Source of the DNA: Tanytarsus gracilentus
Taxonomy: Eukaryota; Arthropoda; Insecta; Diptera; Chironomidae
Assembly: GCA_038502055.1 (NCBI GenBank)
Contig: JAXRKN010000036.1
Span: 2,418,001 to 2,482,000 of the forward strand
Direction of reading: 5' to 3'
Length of the DNA stretch: 64,000 nt
The notes under the pieces are model-generated. The model worked only from the letters and a program-made list of their open reading frames with translations, was not told the DNA's origin and ran no database searches. Position numbers and translations under genes: made by a program. Below are positions 1 through 10,700 of the stretch, piece after piece; within the stretch, counting starts at the first letter, position 1; the number at the start of each line of letters is the position of its first letter.

Positions 1-646
1 TCCTGGCTGTCATTGAAGCCAATTGACAACCGAGCGAATGAGCAACAATGTGAAATGTTTCTTTATTAATTCCATTACTGAACATGCTGAGGATGGCATC
101 TGCTAACAATTTACTAAACTAAAAAGAATCCAATGAATTTTAAAATTGGCAATTATTTTTTAAAATTACATGAATTGAGTCTGGGAGTGTTTGAAAAGCG
201 TAATTTCTCGCAACAATTTTTGTCCAGTCAAGCACTAAAATGTTGTGTTCACTTCTCTTTTGATAAGCGCTCACAACAGTTTGAACACTCTCGGATTTCA
301 TGCTCTCGACGTAGCCAAAAATGTAAAGGACTGTCTTTTTATTTAAATCGAAGTCATGTTGGTGAGGAATTTTTTGTGCTAGTGAGAGCGGCGTTGATCG
401 TTGATCTTCAAACATTTTGCTTTTTGATTTAATTTGCATGAGTAAAAAATTATGCAATAATTTATTTAGCAAAAAATACTTTACCCATAAAAGAAAACAA
501 GATTTGCAGTGTCTAAAATATTTTCAGCTTGGACTAAAATAAAAAATTTGTTTCATTTATTTAAAAATAAAATTTTAACTTTAGTTCAACTCACTTTTTA
601 AATTTACATGAATGATTAAAAATAAAATCGCTGATTTTAAAATCAT
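1..646 (-). CDS. Pancreatic-lipase-family protein, 5' part (runs off left edge)
   Basis: My spliced model on the minus strand is 646-595, 533-485, 419-170 and 118-1; all junctions are GT-AG and the frame stays open for 156 codons. Residues 1-17 (start MILKSAILFLIIHV) are a signal peptide, so the product should be secreted. Then come the family landmarks VFFYG (30-34), TVLYIFGYVES, SAYQKRSEHNILVLDW and RNYAF, and the nucleophile elbow HIVAHSLGCQLA with the expected catalytic Ser at 145. The usual insect lipase pattern is IHG for the oxyanion region and GHSLG for the elbow; here they read IFG and AHSLG, so activity or substrate may differ. The Asp and His of the triad lie beyond the window. Family assignment is firm. 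The short first two exons are inferred from splice signals and phase only. Confidence 0.8.
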
Positions 647-1337
647 CGTGCAAAATGCGTCTGTGCAGCGACTTGCAAGCAACTTCACTGAAGTAAAATT
701 AAATTTAAATTATCATGCTACCTGTTTTACATCATCACACTCCAATGATTATCTTGGCGAAAAGTTAATGCAATTTTTTTTATTGTTCACTGTATTTTAC
801 GTTGTGCGCGCAGTTTTGTACAAAAGTTTTAAATTTCCTTTAAAAATATTTCTTAACTTTGAAGCAGAATTTTAAACAGAAATTAAAGTCAAGGATGAAA
901 ACTTCAATTTTTAATGTACGTAAATTTATGAAGTACTCATCCCTTGATTAAAGTCAAAATTTTTTTTGAAATTGACATTTATAAATTTTTTGAGACTAAA
1001 AAGATTAGAAAAAAAAATAAATTTTCTGAAATTTAAGTTCACCAACATGATAAATTTTTGAAGTGCACTTAAGTGAAAACTTTAAAATTTTATTTTTGAA
1101 GTGAAAACTTTAAATTTTATTTTTATTTTAATATCTTTAAAATTTTCTATACATTAAAATTTTGCTTTTAACTTTTAAATTATTTTCTACTTAAAACTTT
1201 GCTAGATATTTTATAAGTTTCTGTCTGAGTTCATGATTCTAAAATAAGTCAAACTATTGATCATAAATAATCACGATATAAATATATAATTGTGACCTTA
1301 GAAATTTTATCATTCGTCAAAGTTAAAAATTTTCACT
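647..1337. other. Intergenic, upstream of the lipase and downstream of the LRR-BTB gene
   Basis: AT-rich spacer between two minus-strand genes. It should contain the lipase promoter, but I see no convincing TATA/initiator pair close to 646. TTTATT runs near 1115-1132 (AATAAA on the minus strand) could serve as poly(A) signals for the LRR-BTB gene. A near-perfect direct duplication containing GTGAAAACTTTAAA lies at about 1073-1125, and a small fold-back sits at 882-957. Confidence 0.5.
882..957. repeat. Small inverted repeat flanked by an 11-bp direct repeat
   Basis: ATTAAAGTCAA occurs at 882-892 and again at 947-957 in the same orientation. Between the copies, TCAAGGATGAAAACTTCA and a right-hand sequence whose reverse complement reads TCAAGGGATGAGTACTTCA form an imperfect inverted repeat. 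The arrangement (direct repeat outside, inverted repeat inside) resembles a very short MITE-like insertion. This is an inference from structure only. Confidence 0.4.
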
Positions 1338-2510
1338 TTAACTGCCATTAGGAAAAAGTTTTTCAAAATCATTCTTTAATCTTTTCATTGTCTCTTCAGC
1401 CTCCTTCAATTTTTGTTCGTAAGCATTTTTAGCGTCAATCATTCTTTGCAACATCTCAGGTTTGTCCATCAAGTCATCAGTGAGATTTTTATCAGGAAAA
1501 ATCTTTTTAATTTCCTCGAAAGATTTTATCTTTAACTCGACGTAGTTGTGCTTGCATGCAAGATTCAGCATCTCAAAAGAGTTCTCAAGAGTCACAGATG
1601 CGCAGAGAATTTCACCAATTTTAAGTTTCAGTGATTCGAGCTTAAATTTTCCAGCAGCAGCAAAAACTTTCACTGTATTTCCATCATAAATTTGTGGCAT
1701 TTTGTCATCGTAAATAAAGTCGAGAATAATTTTAAAGACTTCAACTTCAATGTCATCTAGAATTATTTCGTTAGCATTCGGATTTCTTTTGATTACTTCA
1801 GCGAGTGTTGGACTTCTAGCCGCGAGCATCAGCTTATGAACTTTCAATTCAATTCCACAAATTTTAATATTCAAATCATTAAAGTCATTTATTTTAAGAG
1901 CATTTTGGATATCCAATAATGGCTTTGGAATCGAGGGGAAAAATCCATCAAGAATTGCATTCAACTCGCGAACCTTAAAAATCCTCAAAGTAGTTTGGAG
2001 GTTTTCAAATTTATAGCATTTGTCGGCATAAATTAAATCAATCGATGGATTTTCTCTGAAATCAACGAACTTTAAGTTCTCGAAATGCTTGAAAATACTT
2101 TTTCCGACTGACTTTATTTGATTTCCTTTAAAATCGATGATTTCGAGATCTTTGAGGTCAGCAAAAAGATCAGCTGGCAATTCCTCGATTTTCACGTATG
2201 TCAAATGAATTTCCTTCAAGCTCAAAAGATTTTTAAAATCCAGTCGGGAAATTTTCTTCAATCCACAATCATAGACATTGAGTGCAATCATGTTGGGGAA
2301 AAAATCGTGAAAATTATTTGGAATTCTCAAGAAAAATGGTTGATGAAGAATTGACACTCCTAGGACATTCCTGTTTAGCTTTTGATCGTGATTCAATTTG
2401 CCAGTTTTTTCGAGTGTCTTTGCTGAATCGTCCGAAAATTTCGTTAATTCAGCGGTCAATCTTTGCGCGTTGCTCGTGGGCCAAGAATGTTCTTTCACCT
2501 CAAAATTCAT
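1338..2510 (-). CDS. Leucine-rich-repeat plus BTB/POZ domain protein, single exon
   Basis: An intact 390-codon frame from ATG at 2510 to TAA at 1338. Residues about 70-165 hold four or five leucine-rich repeats (for example LKEIHLTYVKIEELP, LEIIDFKGNQIKSVG, LKFVDFRENP). Residues about 208-305 are a BTB/POZ domain of the speckle-type kind (NDLNIKICGIELKVHKLMLAARSP, then ILDFIYDD). A BACK-like helical stretch follows to about 350, and residues 352-385 form a charged coiled coil (EQKLKEAEETMKRLKNDFEK). There is no signal peptide, so it is probably cytosolic. BTB proteins of this type dimerise and often act as Cullin-3 substrate adaptors; here the LRRs would be the recognition part, which is inference. 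It is divergent from the zinc-finger gene that starts at 3022. The substrate is unknown. Confidence 0.85.
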   Translation of the reverse strand: MNFEVKEHSWPTSNAQRLTAELTKFSDDSAKTLEKTGKLNHDQKLNRNVLGVSILHQPFFLRIPNNFHDFFPNMIALNVYDCGLKKISRLDFKNLLSLKEIHLTYVKIEELPADLFADLKDLEIIDFKGNQIKSVGKSIFKHFENLKFVDFRENPSIDLIYADKCYKFENLQTTLRIFKVRELNAILDGFFPSIPKPLLDIQNALKINDFNDLNIKICGIELKVHKLMLAARSPTLAEVIKRNPNANEIILDDIEVEVFKIILDFIYDDKMPQIYDGNTVKVFAAAGKFKLESLKLKIGEILCASVTLENSFEMLNLACKHNYVELKIKSFEEIKKIFPDKNLTDDLMDKPEMLQRMIDAKNAYEQKLKEAEETMKRLKNDFEKLFPNGS

Positions 2511-3021
2511 TTTATAACCTAAAATTTCACAGTTTTATTAACTTTTTAAATAAAATTTTTAATTTTTCAAAAGAGCACAAACTTTTTTGACTGAAATCCT
2601 CTTCAGTTTAAAATTATGCAACATTTTAAATGACAAGGCTGACTACAAGCTTGTGATATACACGAATTTAATTAAATGCGATAAGAAAATCGATAAAATT
2701 CGAGCTGATTTTTTACTTCCCTGGTCACTCTTTTTGAGGAATTAAATTTAATCTTTATCTCGAGTTTGATAAGATAACAGAAGGGGAAAATCTCATAATC
2801 AATCAAAAAGAATGTCATTGTGAGACGAAATTTAAAATTTTTTAGAATAAATTAAAATTTTCAATGCTTCATGCGAGTTCAAAAAAAATTTTCACAGCTA
2901 AAGTAACGGTCAAAAAAATTTCAAATTTAATCTTATCCGATTAAGTCCGGATTAAAATTTTATCGAGTTGTAAACAAAAAAGTAGGTAGAAAAATAATTT
3001 TGTTTCGTCGGCATTTCTAAA
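2511..3021. promoter_or_regulatory. Divergent intergenic promoter region
   Basis: About 510 bp separate the start codons of the LRR-BTB gene (minus) and the ZAD zinc-finger gene (plus), so both promoters must lie here unless there are distant first exons. The stretch is AT-rich with GATAAGATAA-type GATA motifs near 2769-2775. I could not place a convincing TATA or initiator for either gene. Confidence 0.5.
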
Positions 3022-4450
3022 ATGGAAATGGAAAAGGAGGAGTGCAGGTTTTGCGGCGTTGTAACAAGTTCAGAAAATATTAAAATCAAACTTGAAAGTG
3101 ACATTAAGGGTAAAAACAATTAAATTTTATTCGAAAATCAAATTTTAAATCTTTTCAATTTTAGGTTTTGTGAATTTCAGACAATTTGCAGAATATTTTA
3201 CGAGAACCACAATTGATCCTGATGAGACTCTTCCTCAAGGATGCTGTAGTACATGCTACAAAACAATATTGGGATTTTGCATGTATACTGTTCAAGTGGA
3301 AGCTCAACAGAACAAATTTAAGAATCGAATTCGTCCGGAAGAATTAAATCAGAATACCTCAACTAGCTCAAAAGACAGCAGTACAAGCAGCGGTAAAAGA
3401 AGTCGTGATGATAGCGAGGAATCGAAAGAGACAAATGGAGAGAAGGCAGATACAGAGACACGTTTGAGAAGTAAAAGAAAGAAGAACGGTGATAAACTTG
3501 TTCAAGCCATAAACGAAATCAAGTACACAGATAAGAAAGAGAAAGTTGAAATGGTAACAGATAAGATTTCATTATTGCGTTATGTTGTGTTTTGACGTTT
3601 TCGATAATGATTTTTCAGACCTTGTGTGAAGCTCTTTTGGAAGTGAACGAGATTTTCAAGGACAGACTTGAAGAGAACGAAATTCGGTTCGAGAAAATTA
3701 CAATTAAAGAGTCTCTCCTCAACAAGGCGACAGGTGAAGTTCCTCAAGATTGGCTGCGAAAGTACAATGGATTCATCACGTGGCAAGGTACGATTTAAAA
3801 TTAACGGTTTAATGAAAATTTAAAAAATGTATTTCTTAATTATAGATATGACATACGAGTGCGTCACTCACTGCAAGAAAAGCATCAAAGGACTAAAGAA
3901 TCTTCTTGATCACTTCGATAGCCATAAAGTAGCACAACATAAGCGAGCAATTAAATGTACACAGTGCTCAAAAGTTTATTCAGATCAGGCAACAAACTTG
4001 GTTTGTACGAACTCCTGTTTTCGTTTAACTTTAACTCTAATCTTTATTTCGACTGTACTATTTTCATGTGCGGCGCGAGAATATATGCATTTTTATTGCA
4101 ATGTTTCATAGAAGAGAGTAATAATTAACTCTCTTCTATTTACGCTGCACCAAAACTGCATACACCCCGCGCTGCATATGACATACAATGATACATTATC
4201 ATTCATACAGGTCTTGTATCTGAATCACATATCGAGGCAACATCAAATTGGCCATCTCAAGTTCACCTGCATCTTGTGCGATAAAGTGTTTGTGAATGTT
4301 GTTAAATTAACTCAGCATATGATTGCGGAACACGCTGAAAGAAAATTGAGACTGTTCCCGTGCTTCGATTGCGGTCTTTTATTTGGACACATTGAAAAAT
4401 TGAAGACTCATAAGGAAAGTCATCGATACACTGACACTGAATCCTCATGA
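3022..4450 (+). CDS. ZAD-C2H2 zinc-finger protein
   Basis: Model exons are 3022-3109, 3165-3553, 3619-3787, 3846-4000 and 4211-4450, giving 346 residues. The N-terminus is a zinc-finger-associated domain (ZAD): C8-x2-C11 (ECRFCG) and C57-x2-C60 (CCSTCYK), an insect-specific dimerisation module of transcription factors and chromatin proteins. A low-complexity, Ser- and Lys-rich linker (KDSSTSSGKRSRDD) follows. Four C2H2 fingers make the C-terminal half: C221-x3-C225-x12-H238-x3-H242; C253-x2-C256-x16-H273-x4-H278; C287-x2-C290-x12-H303-x4-H308; C318-x2-C321-x12-H334-x3-H338. Finger 2 is four residues too long exactly where intron 4 interrupts it. Introns 1-3 are 55-65 nt; intron 4 is 210 nt and contains a fold-back. 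DNA target unknown; nuclear location inferred. Confidence 0.85.
4065..4181. repeat. Long fold-back inside intron 4 of the ZAD gene
   Basis: A perfect 12-bp inverted repeat (ATAGAAGAGAGT at 4108-4119, its complement at 4128-4139, 8-nt loop) is the tip of a longer imperfect palindrome with arms of about 55 nt. The left arm TCATGTGCGGCGCG matches TCATATGCAGCGCG in the reverse complement of the right arm. Most mismatches are G/A or T/C transitions. It fills more than half of the intron. Confidence 0.7.
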
Positions 4451-4715
4451 CGATTTTTCATTCATCTTAAAGAAAGCGATCTCAGACGAGAGGATGGGAA
4501 TGCGAAGAAAAGACTTGTTAAAAAAGTAAAAAATATTTTTAAAACTAGAAAAATTTCCAATTAGCTTGATGTACACAATTCAAATTGCATGTTTAAATAA
4601 AATTTATTGAAAGGAATTTAGGAAGAATATCATAAATTGTCATATTAAATCCCTGATTAACTAAATATCCATTACAGCCTCGCTTCAATAACTACAAACA
4701 CACACTGACGTAAGC
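4451..4715. terminator. Convergent 3' ends with back-to-back poly(A) signals (4596-4608)
   Basis: Only 265 bp separate the stop codons of the plus-strand zinc-finger gene and the minus-strand ABC transporter. AATAAA at 4596-4601 would serve the plus gene, and TTTATT at 4603-4608 (AATAAA on the minus strand) the transporter. Together they form AATAAAATTTATT, so the two 3' UTRs probably abut or overlap. Confidence 0.6.
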
Positions 4716-7700
4716 CTAACGGCTAAAAATGATTCTCCATTTCAACAAATAATAGGCAGCTACACGGAGCACAAAAAGATTAAATACAAGGATGATGATG
4801 TCAAGATAGAATTGATCCGCTTCCATATCGATGTCCTTTAGGAATTTTTGTGGCCGTCTGTGAAATGAATACAGGTTGAATAATCTTCTTAGAGTGAAAG
4901 ACACATGTGTCTAGAAACTACTCACGTGTACATGCAGAAGTCCACCTCACACTTGAGTTTTTCTCGTTCGAAAAACAAAGCTCCAACATATCCCTCGAGG
5001 CCGTATCTTAAATAAGAGAAATAACTGCCCCATTTCAATAGCGTCGGGAGGTCTTTTATCGTGACCCCGAAGCCGGCAAGCATCATTGCTGAAAAGACAC
5101 GTTTCGAATTTTATAAACATACATTAATTCAAATTAAATACAACTTACTTGGCACCGCCAGTATTGGTCCGAGAAAAGTGCCGTTCTGCAAATGAGAAAG
5201 AAAATTTTTAGAGCTTCATAAAACTTTCATGAAATTTACACGTGGAGTGGGGAAGAAAAAAAAGCTTTTCGCATGTTCCAATTAACTTTCGTTTCTGTCC
5301 TGACACCTCTCCAACATTTACGAGAACAATAGAAGAGTAAATTTCATTTTACTACTGACAGCCATGAGCTGTGAAGAGGCCACGCGAAATAAATTGAAAA
5401 TCATAATTGCAAATTTTGTTCTGCGGTCGTCAGTAAAAAGGTTTTGGCATCTTTTAGATGTTGAAATTTTTATGTTGAAAAGGGTTTAACCGTTTTATTA
5501 ATAATGGAAGATGACCGGTAGTTTAAAAAGTGAAGAAAATCATTATCGTGGGTGTCGAATGCAAGCAGAAGCAGTTAACATGAAAAGCTTTAAAGTCAAC
5601 ATTAAAAATTTTTCTATTTCCGTTCATCTTCATTCAATGTAAAAAGCTTTCATAAAATTGAAGTCGAGTAGAAAGAAAAGTTTTAAAGAGTGGAAAATCA
5701 CCGTCAGGGTCTAATGTCGCTTGAATCTTAAAATTATTAAATTGAGGAAGGAAATAATTATTTAAAGCAGCCATCATTTATTGTCTTGTTATAAAAACGA
5801 TCATAAGAGTGAATAAAAAATCTCATTAAGACCCAGCAGGAAAAAAATCTCATTTGTGGTTAATGTGGCAAAATTTTTCTTTCTGCTCGAAGAATTTTAT
5901 TGTTTTTCACCCTTATAAAGTTTATTCGGGAAAATGATACTCGGAAAAAATATGATGGAGTGGAACCGAGGTTAAGTTAAAAAAAATTTAAAAATACGTT
6001 AAAAAATAGTTTATTTATACTCACAATGACATTACAAACTGTTCCAATAATAAGTCCTATAACTTGTGCAATCAGCACTATCAATAGACTCACAACGAAG
6101 AAAACTATAAATCGGTCTGTTGAGGAGATGAAAAACATTTCAATTATTTGCCAAAATCATTTTCATTCTCAATTTTCACAAAACTCCCACATAAAAAATT
6201 TAAATATAATACTCACATGCTTCCATTGGCCAGCCGACAATAATGTAAATGATTATTGAAAAAAGGAAGCATGAAATTATCGAAATTGGAAGATCGATGA
6301 GCATGGTTGAGAAGTAATAGCTTTTGACTGAGTACCATCGATTGAAATTCTCCTTCAAGATTGTTGACTTTTCTGTTGGAACTGGAGAAGGTGGAAAATG
6401 AGTGAAAAGTACTTCGAGTGTCATGTAAATTTACAGAAGGTTCAAATTCAATGGACATTTAAATTGGAAATGATCGATTGATTTTGAAATTCTTAAGCTG
6501 AAATTATTTTTTCAAATTTAAAATTCAAATGAACGTTAAAGTTTAAAATTAAACAAATTTCAGTTGATTTTGTAAATTAAATTTAAATCCCAAAAAGACG
6601 TTAAATCACTTACACGTCAAGATGGTCAACATCATGGTGGAAAAAACGTGATGAATTAAAATTGCAAACATTAAATTGTAGTTTGCAATTACTCGAGCAC
6701 CATCATAGCCCGATCCAATGTACAGCCATCCCAGCATGAAAGCCACTAAAACATTCATCGCAATCCTTAAATGAGTTAGTGTCTGATCTCGCTTTGTTTT
6801 AATGACTCCGCGTCTTAAGAGCACTTTCAGTTGATGCATTTCACCAACTTCACGGTAATTTTTAGTTTTCTCCGTCAACGGATATTTCTGGCGAAGCTCT
6901 TCTAGTTTCATCACTTTTTCAGGATGTTCAAACCACGCCATTTCAGTTCCATTGCTGATGCAATTGCTGAGTGTGCTTACTTTATCCATTCCATACTCAC
7001 CTGATGCCAGCTCGATTGCTATACAATTTTGAAGTTGACAGCATTTCAGTTATCGATCAAAATTAATTCATTTCTCACCATAATCAGCTGGATTGTGAAA
7101 CATTGGACAAGGCAACGAGACGGACTGGAGGAATGGCACTAATTTTGATGAATGTCCCTGATACAGGCACTTGCCGTACGCGAGAACGTAAACCAAATCG
7201 AATTTTTCAAACAGCTTTGCACTCGGTTGATGAATCGTACAAATTACGGTGCGTCCTTGCTGCGCCAACTGCTTCAAATTTGATATCATTTGCGAACACG
7301 AAAATGAGTCGAGACCGCTGTGTTCAAGTGAAAAAGTTTCTTAAATTTCATCGGGATAATTTTCAATGGCATGGAAGACATTTGAGATTTTAATTTTCTT
7401 TGGCAATTTATGTATAAAATTTTAAAATCTCAAATGCCTTCACCTTTAACATTTCAACTTACGTTGTCGGCTCATCGAGCCATAAAACAGTGGGGTTGTC
7501 AATTAATTCAAGTGCAACCGACAAGCGCTTCTTTTGTCCTCCCGACAATCGCTCCGTAATTGTAAGTTGATGGTCGTACAACCCCAACGCCGTAAGGATG
7601 TTCTCAATCTGTGCGTGAATGGGAGAAAATTGTACATAACAAGATTGCGATAAGAATTCTTAATTAACTCTCATCGAGGATAATGATTTAGCGTCTTAGA

Positions 7701-10700
7701 CTTTCTCTCTTTTTTTTGGGGTGTTAAGCAGGAAAGAAAAAGTTTTTGTTTCGAACATTTTTCTAGCTCTCTGTCTTGAATAGACAATGCTGCTTAATAA
7801 CGCATGTTAGGACATGACGTCAAGGAGGATCGAAATCCTTTAGATCCTTTTTCATTATTTTCATCATCAATTTAATCACAAAGGACTTTTTGAAGGGTAA
7901 TCTTATCAGTCGGGGATCAAAGTGAAGCATCAACTTTGGTTGCGTGGAAGAAAATTCAATAAAAAATATTGTTTTGGCATTTTTGTGGTTGAATATCGTT
8001 AATTAAAAAAATGTAGCTTTTACATTTAACGGGTGAGAGCTTTTAAAAGCTCAAAACTTTTAGGAATATAAAAATATTTTTTAATAACACAAAAAAACTT
8101 TTAACATTACTTCCAGAGCAAAAAATATTATTTCGATCTCTTCCGCTTCAGAATTTCCAACAAACTTTATCAAAGAGTTAAAACCATTTCAACTCAATTT
8201 TAAACTTTTTAAAAACATCTAAACTGAAGATGAACTTTTTTCATTACAAACGCAATAATTTTGTACGTCAGCAAAAAGTCCCTTGGTTGTTTAAGGACTA
8301 CGAATGACTTTATGATCTTTTTTATGTTGTTGCACGTAAATTCATTTTTTTTCTTTCTCGTAAAAATGCAATTTCGTGGTACAAAATATGTTTAAGAGGA
8401 GAATGAAGTCGTAAATAGACTGAGAGAGAAAAAATATACTTAAAAGACGAGAAACAAGCATAAATTCATTTAGATTTATTTCAAGTGAAAAGTTTTTTCA
8501 GAGTTTGTAAAAAAGCTCAGTTTGTGGTTTACTGTTGTGAAATTATAATTTAAAGTTGTACATTCAATTTTATTTCCTTAATAGAAAAAAATATTTTTAT
8601 CAAAATTTTCGAAATTTTTTATCGCAATCTTAAAATCCTACTCAAAAGCTCTCAACACCTAAAATTGACCTTTGTATGAGAAAATTTTATTTTTATCCAA
8701 CTCGTAAACGTCTCATTACAAAACTTTTTCACACGCATTTGTGAGTGTAAACGAAGTCATTGAGCAAAAGTACAAAACACGCTTTGGTACTCTCACGGGA
8801 GTTGTCATAAAAACGTTTTTCTTTTAATAACTTTTTGGTAGAAATGAGAAATCAATTAATTTTTTCTCGATATAAACTTTTTCCATCTTCATCAAGAAAT
8901 GTCTCACGCTCGTGTGAAAATCATTCATACAAAAAACTTTGATACGAATTCGTCATTGTATGCAAAAAAATATATGTCATTTCTGGTCTTGTCATAAACT
9001 CACTCGATTTTTCTTCTCCACATCTGTCACGTTATCTCCGAGCTTCAAGTCGGCAGCAACTTTCATGTTTTCGAACACTGTCAAAAGCAGCTGTAGTCGA
9101 TCATCTTGAGTAATGTAGCAAGTTGATTTCTTAAATTCCTCTAAAAAGGTTAACGTGTGAAAAAAAGAGTGATTGATAATTGAATTACGGTCGCACGAAA
9201 GAAATGGATTAAAATAAAATCCAGGGGTGGAAAATCTCTTTTAAAAATTTAATTTATTTTTTTAAATATTTTTAGTAAAATTATGAAAAATATTTAAATT
9301 AATTTTTTAAATCATTTTTCACTAAACAAGCATTGCATGATCAAAAAGGGTTTCGAGACTTTTTGATATCACATTTTTCTTTCGTGCATTATTTATACAA
9401 AAGAAGATTAGAAACTTACTCAAATCACGTATTCTGCCATTGACGTAAATTTGTCCTGAGACATTTCTTGTCTTGTATCCAGATAGCGCATTTAGAAGCG
9501 TTGACTTTCCTAGAAAAAAATAGAGAAGATTTTGCGTCACAATAATATTCTTTTCCAGTAGCCAAAAATTTTATTCTCACCTGCTCCACTTGGACCTAAA
9601 AAAGAGAAAAGAAAATTCTTTGATATTTTTTTGCATCTCGCTATTAAAAAAAATTTCTCACCCATTATGGCAATTAGATTTCCACTAGGAAAATTTCCAC
9701 TAATTTTATGAAGAATTTCCTTGCGTTCTGTGAATGTAAAAGTCATTAAAAAATTTTTATTTAACTTTCTTTGCGTTCTGTTAAAATGTCATTAAATATT
9801 TATTTTTCTATTCAATTTTGATAACAAAAAGAGAGCGGAGCTCTAAAATTGCAAAAAATGCTTTTTAATTTAGAGCACAGAAAAATTATTACGCGCGTCG
9901 AACGATAAGCAACATTTTGTATTTTTTTTAACTTTGGAAAATTTCAAGTCCAAGTTCAACGATAATTTATTTTCTATTTAGCTCAATGAACTCTCGCATC
10001 ACACATTCGATTTTGTAATAGTTCACAATGGACTTTGGTTTCCTCAATGTGCCATGATGTAAACAAGGAAAATAAATTATTACGAGAATTTTAAATTCGT
10101 CACTCGGTTGGAAGCGTGCCGCATTACTTTGCATATTTTTCTCTGAACACGAAAAAGTTTTATGAAGAAGTTAAGAAAGAATGGGTTGGAAAATTTTTCA
10201 AAATATAAAATTTAACGGTTTAAAATTTTCAAAATTTCTTCTTGTGTAAGAATAGAAAAATATTTTACAATTTGTAATAATTTTTTTCACTCAATAATTT
10301 TTCAAATCAGAACAATTTCAATACAATATTTTTAAAATTAATTGACGCAACGTGATTAAAGCATGAATAGCTAGCTAGCTATTGGCCTACATAGAACTGC
10401 GTTTAAAAATACATGCAGCATTAGCAAAATATTAGACTTGCTCTATAAGCATATTTTACTCACAGAACACACTTAATCCTTTAAATCCCCATTTAATAAA
10501 TCCATTTAAAATTGATCAAACTGTGCGAGCTTCAACGCTCACACATAAAAATTCATATTTAAACACCGAAATGTTTGCGAGAATAATTTAATATCTCGCA
10601 TAAAAAAACATCACGTGTGCGATATATTTCTAAGTAAGCTTGACGCATTGAACGAAAATCAAAGTTCAAATCGATTCAATAAAGAAAAAAGCTAGAAAAA

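Noticed and set aside
612..875. Plus-strand 87-codon frame opposite the lipase signal-peptide exon
   Set aside because: No domain, overlaps the better-supported minus-strand exon, and its length is expected by chance.
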